Below, one piece after another: positions 1 to 7,009 of a stretch of DNA of 8,418 nucleotides. A program made the position numbers and the translations under genes. Source of the stretch: an uncultured beta proteobacterium. Its GTDB lineage: Bacteria; Pseudomonadota; Gammaproteobacteria; Burkholderiales; Rhodocyclaceae. Below the pieces are notes generated by a model. That model saw nothing but the letters and a program-made list of their open reading frames with translations. It was not told where the DNA came from and made no database searches. The stretch lies in assembly GCA_903910495.1 (NCBI GenBank), contig CAIVZW010000376.1, positions 1 through 8,418 on the forward strand, given 5' to 3'. Every line of letters starts with the position of its first letter. The stretch's first letter is position 1.

Positions 1-1063
1 GGGCTTTGTGCTGGGTCAATACATCAAGTTCATCATCCCGCTCCTGATCATCGCCTTCGTGGCCAAAGGCATTGCCGATTACGGACAGGGTGCCGGTCGC
101 GCGCTCATCATCGGGCTCGTTCTGGCTTATACCTCGACCATCGCCGCCGAGTTGCTGACTTATTTCGTCGGCTCGTTTGCGCTGCTACATACGGGAATCG
201 TTTCGGCCGCCCTGACCAAGGCGATTCCGATTGTGCCCTACCTCAAGATTGAAATCCCGGGGATCATGCCGATCATGAGCGCGCTGGTATTTGCCATCGT
301 ACTGGGTCTGGGCATTACCTGGATCAAGGCCAAAGAGGCTGGCGTCCTGCTGGAACAGTTCAATGCCATCATCACCATCCTGATCCGGCGCGGACTCCTG
401 CCCGTGTTCCCGTTCTTCATCGCCATGGTCTTCATGGAAATCACCGCCAAGGGGCAACTGATCCCCACAGCCAAGGCATTTCTCCAGGTCATCCTGCTGA
501 TCATTCCCCTGCAGTGGTTCTGGCTGCTGATCCTGTTCACGATCGCCGCCATATATACCAAGCGCAATTCATTCCCCGTTCTGCTCAAGATGCTTCCGGC
601 CTATTTCACGGCCATGGGAACCATGTCCAGCGCGGCGACACTGCCGGTGGCTCTCGATTGCGCGCACAAGGTGCCATTCCTCCGAAAAGAGATTGTCAAT
701 TTCTGCATCCCGCTGTTCAACGTCGCCCACCTTCCGGGTGCGGCCATGGCCATCACCATGTCGGCGATGACCGTTATGCTGCTGACTACCGGTCAACTCC
801 CCACGATAGAAATGTTCTTGCCGTTCATTCTTCTGCTCGGCCTCATCGAAGTGGCAGCGGTCGGTGTTCCGGGCGGATCGGTGGCGGCGGCGCTCGGTAT
901 TCTCGAACTGGTACTCGGATTTGACCAGACCAGCCTCGGTCTGATGGTTGCACTGTTCATGATCCAGGATTCGTTCGGAACGGCAACCAACGTCACCGGC
1001 GACGGAGCACTGACCATGATCATGAACAAGGCGGTCAAGGTTGAGGAAGTGCCCAATGCCTGA
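1..1063 (+). CDS. DAACS-family amino-acid:cation symporter, 5' partial
   Basis: This inner-membrane secondary transporter imports an amino acid or carboxylate with Na+ or H+. The frame is open from the left edge (Gly-Phe precede the GTG at 8), and that GTG is probably an internal Val. Compared with GltPh/SstT (about 400 residues), the first 60-75 residues, TM1 and most of TM2, are missing. Numbering from the codon at 8, family landmarks are the TM3-like segment YIKFIIPLLIIAFVAKGI (5-22), the HP1 loop SSAATLP (207-213), the HP2-like GVPGGS (286-291), and the TM8 segment QDSFGTATNVTGD (320-332). The Asp, Thr, Asn and Asp equivalent to GltPh D394, T398, N401 and D405 are kept. Arg397, which holds the acidic side chain in glutamate carriers, is Gly, and the NMDGT motif reads HLPGA (241-245). 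SstT also departs from both motifs, so a neutral substrate such as Thr or Ser is inferred. The next gene, an aldolase for such amino acids, overlaps its stop. Family assignment is firm; substrate is inference. Confidence 0.9.
   Translation, partial: GFVLGQYIKFIIPLLIIAFVAKGIADYGQGAGRALIIGLVLAYTSTIAAELLTYFVGSFALLHTGIVSAALTKAIPIVPYLKIEIPGIMPIMSALVFAIVLGLGITWIKAKEAGVLLEQFNAIITILIRRGLLPVFPFFIAMVFMEITAKGQLIPTAKAFLQVILLIIPLQWFWLLILFTIAAIYTKRNSFPVLLKMLPAYFTAMGTMSSAATLPVALDCAHKVPFLRKEIVNFCIPLFNVAHLPGAAMAITMSAMTVMLLTTGQLPTIEMFLPFILLLGLIEVAAVGVPGGSVAAALGILELVLGFDQTSLGLMVALFMIQDSFGTATNVTGDGALTMIMNKAVKVEEVPNA
1043..1049 (+). promoter_or_regulatory. Ribosome binding site setting the threonine aldolase start
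   Basis: GAGGAAG lies 6 nt before the ATG at 1056, inside the last codons of the symporter gene. An in-frame TTG at 1041 would give five extra residues but lies upstream of this site, so the ATG is the better start. Confidence 0.75.
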
Positions 1064-2093
1064 TTGGAAAGACTACCGTAGCGATACGGTGACGCTGGCC
1101 ACGCCGGCAATGCGCAGGGCCATGATGGAAGCTGAAGTCGGCGACGATATCCTGCGCGAGGATCCGACGGTGCAGCGACTGGAGGAGACCGGCGCGGCGC
1201 TTTTCGGCAAGGAGGCCGGGCTGTTCGTGATTTCCGGCACAATGGCCAATCAGCTTGCCGTAATGGCGCTGACAGAACGGGGTGATGAGGTTCTGCTGGG
1301 TGAAGAGACCCACCTCTATAACCTTGAAGTCGGTGGCCTGGCCGCCCTTTCCGGCGTCCAGGCCCGTACGCTGAAGAGCGAATCCGGGCGCTTCGATCCC
1401 GACGAGGTGCGCCGCGCCATCCGTCCCAAAGGCATACAGTCTGCGGTAACCCGCTTGCTGTGCCTGGAGAATACCTACAATCTGAATCGGGGAATTCCCC
1501 TGCCGGGCTCGTACCTGACGGACATGGCCGGATTGGCGCATGCGCAGGGTCTTGCGGTCTATCTCGACGGCGCACGGATTTTCAATGCAGCTGTCGCATT
1601 CGGCGAAGCGCCGGCCGTAATGTGCCGTGAGATCGACTGTCTGCAGTTCTGTCTGTCCAAAGGGCTGGCAGCGCCGATCGGCTCCTTGCTTATCGGCAGC
1701 CGGGTGTTCATTGACCGGGCCCGCTGGCTGCGCCAGAGAATCGGCGGCGGGATGAGACAGGCGGGTCACATGGCTGCAGCGGGGCTCGTTGCTCTTGAAA
1801 CGATGCAGGGTCGTCTGCTCGAGGATCACGTCAACGCCAAACGCCTGGCAACGGGACTGGCCGCGATCGACGCACGCCTGGTGGATGTGGGAAATACGCT
1901 GAGCAACATCGTCTATATCGACCTTGCGGCAGTGGATCGGGATGCCGGTCAGGTGACAGAAGCCCTCCTGGGTCGGCACATCCGGGTCAAGCCGATTGCC
2001 ACGACGGGTTGTCGCATGATCACGCACTGGGGAATCACCGGGAGCGATGTGGAAGAAACCCTGAAAGTTTTCCGGGATATTCTGAGTGACTGA
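1056..2093 (+). CDS. ltaE: L-threonine aldolase family PLP enzyme
   Basis: This cytoplasmic PLP-dependent lyase (fold type I) typically splits L-threonine or L-allo-threonine to glycine and acetaldehyde, and often takes phenylserine and related beta-hydroxy amino acids. The 345 residues are close to the usual length of about 335-345. Visible landmarks are the opening DYRSDTVT (6-13), H86 in the position that stacks on the cofactor ring, LENTYN (137-142), the cofactor-binding DGARIFNA (171-178), the Schiff-base lysine K202 in CLSKGL, and GGGMRQ (230-235), all matching E. coli LtaE in order and spacing. The ATG at 1056 overlaps the symporter stop by 8 nt, so the two genes are very likely co-transcribed and translationally coupled. 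The stereopreference (L versus L-allo) and the real substrate cannot be read from sequence; a specialised hydroxy-amino-acid lyase of the same family is possible. Confidence 0.9.
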   Translation: MPDWKDYRSDTVTLATPAMRRAMMEAEVGDDILREDPTVQRLEETGAALFGKEAGLFVISGTMANQLAVMALTERGDEVLLGEETHLYNLEVGGLAALSGVQARTLKSESGRFDPDEVRRAIRPKGIQSAVTRLLCLENTYNLNRGIPLPGSYLTDMAGLAHAQGLAVYLDGARIFNAAVAFGEAPAVMCREIDCLQFCLSKGLAAPIGSLLIGSRVFIDRARWLRQRIGGGMRQAGHMAAAGLVALETMQGRLLEDHVNAKRLATGLAAIDARLVDVGNTLSNIVYIDLAAVDRDAGQVTEALLGRHIRVKPIATTGCRMITHWGITGSDVEETLKVFRDILSD

Positions 2094-2240
2094 TTTCAAA
2101 TGAACGTTTCGCAACGATTTTCAGGCGTTTTTCGGCCACGGCCCGATTCCCCCGCTGACCCAGCATTGCGCGAAATCTTCTGCTCATGCCCGATGCAACA
2201 GAAATTATCGCGAAGGAAGTTAAGGAAATACTGAAATATT

Positions 2241-2313
2241 CGTCATCCGCGCCTGCCTAGGCGTGGATCCAGAATGTAGATTTAACCGGGTTCCCGCCTG
2301 CGCGGGAACGACG
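2241..2313. repeat. Paired-hairpin dispersed intergenic repeat
   Basis: This element consists of two hairpins between short terminal inverted repeats (CGTC at 2241-2244, GACG at 2310-2313). The left hairpin pairs 2245-2254 with 2259-2268 (10 bp, one G-T pair, 4-nt loop). The right one pairs GTTCCCGC (2290-2297) with GCGGGAAC (2302-2309), 8 bp perfect, around loop CTGC. The layout and the core resemble the abundant 'CGTCAT-CCCGCGCAGGCGGG-ATCCAG' repeats of many proteobacterial genomes. It sits between two converging genes, so it could end transcription on both sides, but there is no T-run after either stem. Copy number cannot be judged from one window. Confidence 0.7.
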
Positions 2314-2347
2314 GAAGCGAATAGCGTCCTTAACGGATAATGTCTTG

Positions 2348-3280
2348 CTATTTTTTCACTTTGCTTTGCAGCGCTCCGCGTGCCACTGGCGGCAGAAGAT
2401 CGATGTGTTCCTTGCAGAATCGAACAAACTCCTGTGCTGCCGGGCTGATCCCGCGTGACAGGTACATGGCTCCGAAATTCTCGAATTGACGGGGTCCAGG
2501 CTTTTGCAGCACGACCAGCCGACGTTCTTCAAGTTCACGCTGCACCCCCCAATCAGGCAGGAACGCAATCCCGAATCCGACTTCGGCCATGGCCCGTATC
2601 AGATTAGTATCATTGGACTGAAGGACGATCTGGGGGGATATTCCAAGGCTCCCGAAGTACAAATTCGATAACGCACGGAAATTCATCCGAAGCTCGTACA
2701 GGATGAACCTGGCATTTTCCAGATCAGCTACCGTCAGTTTGGTCTTCCCCGCCAGAGGGTGTTCAGGGGAAGCGACGAGCAGCGATTCATGATGGCCAAG
2801 CACCACGCCGGTCAGGCGCGGATGGGGCACCGGAAACGGCATGATGCCGACGTCAAGCTCACCGCTCAGCAAGTCTTCCAGCGTGTTCATGGTCTGTTGA
2901 GTTGTGCGAACGTCCAGTTCCACTCGCGGATAAGCCTGGGCAAAGGCCTGAAAGGTATGAGCCCACAGGAATGCGGTAGCTGCCGCACTCGTTCCAACCC
3001 GCAGTCCTCCAGTGATCTGTGCCGGTTCTGACATCGAACGGTCTACGAACACCTTTCGCCAGCGCACGATTTCCATCGCTGCCGGTAAGAGTTCGGTTCC
3101 GGTACGAGTCGGACGCACGGAACGGCCATTCCTGATGAAAAGATCTTCACCAATCTCATCTTCCAGGCGACGAACTAGTTGGCTGATTGCCGATTGTGTC
3201 AGGTGCAGCAGCTCACCTGCCCGAGTGAAACTTTCCTGTTCCGAGACCACGATAAAGGCTTCAACTTGACGGAATTCCAC
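2348..3280 (-). CDS. LysR-family transcriptional regulator
   Basis: This DNA-binding regulator has 310 residues, the normal LysR length. The N-terminal winged helix-turn-helix covers about residues 2-60, with the recognition region SFTRAGELLHLTQSAISQ (17-34) followed by the typical RRLEDEIGEDLFIR. The effector-binding domain, of the periplasmic-binding-protein type, begins at GGLRVGTSAA (91-100) and runs to about 295. The start is GTG at 3280-3278, supported by AGGAG at 3291-3287 six bases upstream; no nearby ATG gives the conserved EFRQVEAF opening. It is transcribed away from the TRAP operon across a 163-bp gap, the classic layout in which a LysR protein controls the divergent operon and itself. 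The inducer is probably the imported substrate or a breakdown product, but nothing in the sequence names it. Convergent with the threonine aldolase gene. Confidence 0.95.
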   Translation of the reverse strand: MEFRQVEAFIVVSEQESFTRAGELLHLTQSAISQLVRRLEDEIGEDLFIRNGRSVRPTRTGTELLPAAMEIVRWRKVFVDRSMSEPAQITGGLRVGTSAAATAFLWAHTFQAFAQAYPRVELDVRTTQQTMNTLEDLLSGELDVGIMPFPVPHPRLTGVVLGHHESLLVASPEHPLAGKTKLTVADLENARFILYELRMNFRALSNLYFGSLGISPQIVLQSNDTNLIRAMAEVGFGIAFLPDWGVQRELEERRLVVLQKPGPRQFENFGAMYLSRGISPAAQEFVRFCKEHIDLLPPVARGALQSKVKK

Positions 3281-3286
3281 GGCTGT

Positions 3287-3291
3287 CTCCT
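3287..3291 (-). promoter_or_regulatory. Ribosome binding site supporting a GTG start for the LysR gene
   Basis: On the minus strand AGGAG is followed by a 6-nt spacer and GTG at 3280-3278. This strong site is the reason for accepting the non-ATG start. Confidence 0.7.
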
Positions 3292-3360
3292 ATTAATATT
3301 CTTTATCAATGTCAGTAAAATATATCGTTTGATTAATGGATAGTGTAATGGAAAAATATC
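3291..3360. promoter_or_regulatory. Divergent promoter/operator region, candidate LysR sites
   Basis: This 70-bp stretch is markedly AT-rich against the GC-rich genes on either side. Two places fit the loose LysR T-N11-A rule: 3323-3335 (TATCGTTTGATTA, containing ATC-N4-GAT) and 3297-3309, partly covering ATT-N7-AAT at 3298-3310. A good plus-strand -10 match, TGTAAT, lies at 3344-3349 without a recognisable -35, as is common for activator-dependent promoters. On the minus strand TATATT at 3324-3319 could be the -10 for the regulator gene. All of these are pattern matches only; the region as a control region is likely, the individual boxes are tentative. Confidence 0.4.
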
Positions 3361-3443
3361 TGCCACATAAGACAGGGTCAGCAAGTTGAAGCCGCGGGAC
3401 TTGCAGCCCCATTCCATTCATTCCGTGGGAAAAGGACGAAAAA

Positions 3444-4412
3444 ATGAAAAAGGCCAATGTGTTGGCGACGGTGTTTGCCGTCGTGATGGTTTTTTCTGTT
3501 CAGGCGCTGGCTGCCGCTGAACGGACGTTCAAGGTAGCTCATGTCTTTAACACCGACCACCCGGTTCATTCGGGCCTCGTCAAGGCAAACGAGATGCTGA
3601 AAACGAAAACGAACGGAAAGTTCGAACTGCAGATCTTTCCGGCCGGCACCTACGCGAATTACAAGAACGCTATCCAGGCAGTGAAGATGGGCGTACTCGA
3701 TCTGTGCCCGCTCGACACCGCGATCGATTACTACGAAGAGTCCGGCGTCCTGCTCTCGCCCTACACCTTCCGCGATTACGATCACTGGGCCAAGTTCAAG
3801 CAAAGCAAGGTCTACGGGGAGCTTCTGGAGACCATCGGTGAGAAGGTCGGCGTGAAGCAACTGGCGCTGTACACCTTCGGCTTCAGGCACACCACGACCA
3901 AGGACAAGAAAGCCCGTACGCCGGAAGACTTCAAGGACCTGAAGATCCGCGTCGTCAATTTCCCGCCCTATCCCGAAGCGGCCACCGTCCTCAATGCGCA
4001 CGGCTCACCCTTGCCGATCGGTGACGTCTACATGGCAATGGCCAGCGGCGTTGCCGACGGCCAGGAAAATCCCTTCACGCAAATTCTGACCATGAAGTTC
4101 TACGAGGTGCAGAAGTACCTGATCCTCACCGGGCACATGCTGGCGACGTCGGGGACCATCATGTCGAAGAAATCCTGGGATTCGCTGAGTGCCAGTGAGA
4201 AGAAGATCTTCGAGGAAGTTTTCAGTTTCGAGGCCGATACCATCGACAAGGAAGTCATCAGCGGCGAAGCGAAACTGCTCGAGGAACTCAAGAGCAAGGG
4301 CATGGAAGTGATCGAAGTCGACAAAGCCCCGTTCCAGCAGCGCGTCTCGCTGGTCTTCAAGAAGTATCCGAAGTTCCAGGGCTTGTACGACAAGATTCAG
4401 GCCATACGCTGA
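3444..4412 (+). CDS. dctP: TRAP transporter substrate-binding protein (DctP family)
   Basis: This periplasmic protein captures the substrate and delivers it to the membrane permease of a Na+-driven TRAP system. Its 322 residues match the family. The N-terminus is a clear Sec signal peptide: Lys-Lys at 2-3, a hydrophobic stretch 5-20, and a cleavage site near ALA-AAE (21-26). Family landmarks follow in order: FKVAHVFNTDHPVHSG (29-44), GFRHTTT (146-152), TPEDFKDLKIRV (159-170) with R169 at the place of the arginine that salt-bridges the substrate carboxylate, and SGVADGQENPF (201-211) with the conserved Asn209. The start has AAGGA at 3432-3436 seven bases upstream. First gene of the operon, 32 nt before dctQ. 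The conserved arginine says the ligand is almost certainly a carboxylate (sugar acid, keto acid, C4 acid or sulfonated acid); the exact one is not predictable. Confidence 0.95.
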   Translation: MKKANVLATVFAVVMVFSVQALAAAERTFKVAHVFNTDHPVHSGLVKANEMLKTKTNGKFELQIFPAGTYANYKNAIQAVKMGVLDLCPLDTAIDYYEESGVLLSPYTFRDYDHWAKFKQSKVYGELLETIGEKVGVKQLALYTFGFRHTTTKDKKARTPEDFKDLKIRVVNFPPYPEAATVLNAHGSPLPIGDVYMAMASGVADGQENPFTQILTMKFYEVQKYLILTGHMLATSGTIMSKKSWDSLSASEKKIFEEVFSFEADTIDKEVISGEAKLLEELKSKGMEVIEVDKAPFQQRVSLVFKKYPKFQGLYDKIQAIR

Positions 4413-4444
4413 TCACCAAGTCCACCCACTGGCAAGGAATCTCC

Positions 4445-4930
4445 ATGTATAACTCGGCCCTGAAAAAGGTTGAGCAGACGATAGGCATCGTCTGCCTGCT
4501 GACCATGTTCACCGTCATCTGCTTCAATGTGGTCATGCGCTACGCCTTCTCGCAGCCGCTCTACTGGGCCGAGGAACTGTCGAACTACATGTTCGTGTGG
4601 ATAGGGTTTCTTTCCTGCGCCAACAGCGTCGCCGATAACAAGCACATTCGGGTGACGGCATTTATCGACCTCTTGAGCGAGCGGGCCAGGCGCTGGCTTG
4701 CTCTGCTGATGGACGGACTTCTGCTGGCTGTCTTCGGGGTCTACATTCTGCCGAGTTGGCGGGCGCTCGACTCGCTGCACATTTCGACCGGCTTGCAAAT
4801 TCAAGAGCGCTATCCTTACGCTATCCTGCCATTCGTCATGACGCTTTGCTGCCTCCATGTCGTCTTGCATATCGCTCGCGATGTGCAAGACATCGCTACT
4901 GTAACCAACGGAGAGCCGTCATGGCACTGA
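4445..4930 (+). CDS. dctQ: TRAP transporter small membrane subunit (DctQ family)
   Basis: The small inner-membrane subunit partners the large DctM permease and the binding protein. It has 161 residues, within the usual range. Four hydrophobic segments appear at roughly 13-33, 46-63, 85-103 and 124-143. The conserved family stretch between TM1 and TM2 is present: MRYAFSQPLYWAEELSNYMF (31-50), with the Trp-x-Glu-Glu core, followed by DNKHIRVTAFIDLL (64-77). AAGGA at 4434-4438 sits six bases before the ATG. Its last 10 bases overlap the start of dctM, which points to coupled translation of the two membrane subunits in equal amounts. Confidence 0.93.
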   Translation: MYNSALKKVEQTIGIVCLLTMFTVICFNVVMRYAFSQPLYWAEELSNYMFVWIGFLSCANSVADNKHIRVTAFIDLLSERARRWLALLMDGLLLAVFGVYILPSWRALDSLHISTGLQIQERYPYAILPFVMTLCCLHVVLHIARDVQDIATVTNGEPSWH

Positions 4931-6198
4931 CCATCTTCCTGGGACTCTTTGTCCTGCTGTTTATCCTGGGCATGCCGATCGCCTTCGCCATGATTTTCTC
5001 GGCCACCGCCTATGCCCTGATGACCGGAATTGATCTCGGCTTCATGGCGATCCAGATGTTTACCGGTCTCGATTCCTTCGTGCTGCTGGCCATTCCGCTA
5101 TTTATCCTGGCTTCCGAGGTGATGAACCATTCGAGTGTCGCCAAGCGCATCTTCGATTTCGCCAACGCGATGGTGGGTTTCATCCCGGGCGGATTGGCGC
5201 ACGTTAACGTGGTTTCCAACATCATCTTCTCGGGCATGTCCGGCTCAGCCGTCGCCGACGTTGGCGGCATCGGGCGCATCTGCTACAAGGCCATGGTCAA
5301 GGACGGCTACGAAGCACCGTTCAGCGCCGCCGTGACCGCCACTGCGGCGGTGATCGGACCGATCATCCCGCCCAGCATTCCGATGGTCGTTTTCTCGATG
5401 GTCTCCGGCGTTTCGGTCGCCAAGCTGTTCTTTGGCGGCGCGGTGCCGGGGCTGATCATCGGCCTGTTCATGATGATCTACATCTATATCGTCGCCAAGA
5501 AGCGTGGCTACCCGTGCAGCCCGAGGCAAACATTCGCCGAAGTCATCGCCACCACCATTCGGGGCTTCTTTCCGCTGCTGACCCCGGCGATCATGCTTGG
5601 CGGTATCTGGCTGGGCTTCGTCACCATCACCGAAGCCGCCGCGCTTGCGGTTTTCTACACGCTGGTTCTGGGGGTTGTCGCCTACCGTCTGATGGGCGTG
5701 CGCAAATTTATCGAATGCCTGCGCAATGTATTCATCTTCTGCGGGCCTATCCTGATCCTGTTGCCCGCTGCCACGATATTCGGATTTGTCTTGACCTCCG
5801 AGAGCATCCCGAAGCTATTTACCGACTTCGTTCTTGGAATCTCGAGCAACACCATCTTCATCCTGTTTGCCATCAACTTGCTGTTCATCGTACTCGGCTG
5901 CATCTCGGATCCCGTCGTCAACATCATGATGTTCGTGCCAATTGTCATGCCGCTAGCCACTACTATCGGCATGGACCCGGTGCATTTCGGTGTCATGGTC
6001 GTCTTCAATTGCATGATCGGCCTGGTCACACCGCCGGTTGGCACCCTGCTGTTCTGTCTGTGCGGCTTCGAAGGAATGCGGCTTGAGACCCTGGTCCGGG
6101 CAATGTGGCCGTTCTTGTTCATCCTCCTGGGCATCCTGGTGCTGATCACTGCCTTCCCGCCCCTTGTGGTGGCTTTGCCCAACTTTTTGTTCGGATAA
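4921..6198 (+). CDS. dctM: TRAP transporter large permease subunit (DctM family)
   Basis: This is the large integral-membrane subunit forming the transport path for Na+-coupled uptake. The 425 residues match the standard DctM length, and hydrophobic segments run almost throughout. Conserved motifs are LGMPIAFAM (16-24), GSAVADVGGIG (108-118), KDGYEAPFSAAVTATAA (127-143), GPIIPPSIPMV (146-156) and, in the C-terminal half, IGLVTPPVGTLLF (366-378); the two Pro-Pro loops are the family's repeated hairpin elements. The start at 4921 has GGAGAG at 4910-4915. The frame stays open upstream to 4756, but that extension lies inside dctQ and is not membrane-protein-like, so it is not used. The HpaI-type aldolase starts 5 nt after its stop. 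Confidence 0.96.
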   Translation: MALTIFLGLFVLLFILGMPIAFAMIFSATAYALMTGIDLGFMAIQMFTGLDSFVLLAIPLFILASEVMNHSSVAKRIFDFANAMVGFIPGGLAHVNVVSNIIFSGMSGSAVADVGGIGRICYKAMVKDGYEAPFSAAVTATAAVIGPIIPPSIPMVVFSMVSGVSVAKLFFGGAVPGLIIGLFMMIYIYIVAKKRGYPCSPRQTFAEVIATTIRGFFPLLTPAIMLGGIWLGFVTITEAAALAVFYTLVLGVVAYRLMGVRKFIECLRNVFIFCGPILILLPAATIFGFVLTSESIPKLFTDFVLGISSNTIFILFAINLLFIVLGCISDPVVNIMMFVPIVMPLATTIGMDPVHFGVMVVFNCMIGLVTPPVGTLLFCLCGFEGMRLETLVRAMWPFLFILLGILVLITAFPPLVVALPNFLFG

Positions 6199-6203
6199 AA
6201 GCG

Positions 6204-7007
6204 ATGGCTACGAACTGGATTAAAGCCGCTTTGAAGCGCAACGAAGCCGTAGCAGGACTGATGGTCTCGGAACTGAAGACACCCATGCTCGGCGCCATCC
6301 TCGACGCTGCCGGCATGCACTTCGCGATCATCGATCAGGAACATGGCGCTTATGGCCCAGAAGCCCTGGCGATGCTGATCGCCGGATTCCGCGGCGGAGT
6401 CTGCCGGCCTTTTGTGCGCATCGCAGAAACCAGACGGGAATACATTCTGACCGCGCTGGAACTCGGAGCCGCAGGAATCATGGTGCCGCGTGTGGAAAGC
6501 CGTGCCCAGGCCGAGGAGATCGTCCGCTACGTACGCTATGCCCCCGAAGGCGAACGGGGTTTGAGTCTGTGCCGTGCCCATACGGGTTTCAGGCGTGTTG
6601 CACAGAAGGAGTACACCGTCCGTGCCAACGAAGAAATTCTGGTGATGGCGCAAATCGAAACGAAGCTGGCGATAGACAATCTGGACGATATTCTGTCCAC
6701 CCCCGGAATCGACATGGCTTTCATCGGCCCCTCGGATCTTTCCTTGTCCTGCGGAATAAGCAGTTCGCTTCGTTCGCCGGAAATGCGCGAAATCGTTGAT
6801 CAGGTGATCGCCAAGGCGCAGCGGCATGGTGTGCTCGTGGGCATTCAGACTTACGACATCGGGATTGCAGCCGAACTCGTCGCCGCAGGAGTAAACCTGA
6901 TTTCTTGCAACACCGACATCAATGCCCTGCTCAGTGGGCTTGAACCCGGCGTCAAGGAACTGCGCGAGAAGGTCGGTGAACGCATGTCGTCACCCACGGC
7001 GAAGTAA
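6204..7007 (+). CDS. HpcH/HpaI-family class II pyruvate aldolase
   Basis: This cytoplasmic, divalent-metal-dependent aldolase reversibly splits a 2-keto (often 4-hydroxy, 3-deoxy) acid to pyruvate and an aldehyde. Relatives act on 2-keto-3-deoxy-L-rhamnonate (RhmA), 5-keto-4-deoxyglucarate (GarL) and 4-hydroxy-2-ketoheptanedioate (HpaI). The 267 residues match the family. Expected active-site positions are all present: H47 in IIDQEHG, R72 in PFVRI, metal ligands E152 in AQIET and D178 in FIGPSDLS, plus LGAAGIMVPRVES (87-99). The frame is open back to 6105 inside dctM; the ATG at 6204 was chosen because the protein from there begins as the family does. No good ribosome site precedes it, so translation probably continues from ribosomes ending dctM 5 nt upstream. 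The position between transporter and kinase makes it a core catabolic step; the natural substrate is unknown. Confidence 0.92.
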   Translation: MATNWIKAALKRNEAVAGLMVSELKTPMLGAILDAAGMHFAIIDQEHGAYGPEALAMLIAGFRGGVCRPFVRIAETRREYILTALELGAAGIMVPRVESRAQAEEIVRYVRYAPEGERGLSLCRAHTGFRRVAQKEYTVRANEEILVMAQIETKLAIDNLDDILSTPGIDMAFIGPSDLSLSCGISSSLRSPEMREIVDQVIAKAQRHGVLVGIQTYDIGIAAELVAAGVNLISCNTDINALLSGLEPGVKELREKVGERMSSPTAK

Positions 7008-7009
7008 GC

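Noticed and set aside
1035..2114. Long minus-strand open frame of 359 codons opposite the threonine aldolase.
   Set aside because: It is a codon-bias shadow: the plus strand encodes an unmistakable aldolase with all active-site residues, and the minus-strand product shows no recognisable domain.
2103..2136. Possible terminator after the threonine aldolase (short CGTT/AACG pairings before a T-run).
   Set aside because: The stems are only 4 bp, too weak to call.
2186..2260. Small open frame of 24 codons (MPDATEIIAKEV...) in the gap after the threonine aldolase.
   Set aside because: There is no ribosome site before the ATG, it ends inside the repeat element, and nothing resembling a known small protein is seen.
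4413..4444. Possible stem-loop between dctP and dctQ that could lower downstream expression.
   Set aside because: Only a 5-bp stem with a bulge (CCA/TGG, GT/AC) can be formed.
4756..4920. Upstream extension of the dctM frame giving a 480-residue protein.
   Set aside because: It would overlap most of dctQ's second half, the added residues are Arg-rich and not membrane-like, and the ATG at 4921 has a ribosome site and gives the standard family length.
6105..6203. Upstream extension of the aldolase frame by 33 residues.
   Set aside because: It lies inside dctM and is Pro/His-rich; the family N-terminus begins at the ATG at 6204.
5682..6827. Long minus-strand open frame of 381 codons across dctM and the aldolase.
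   Set aside because: It spans two well-supported opposite-strand genes and its translation shows no family features.
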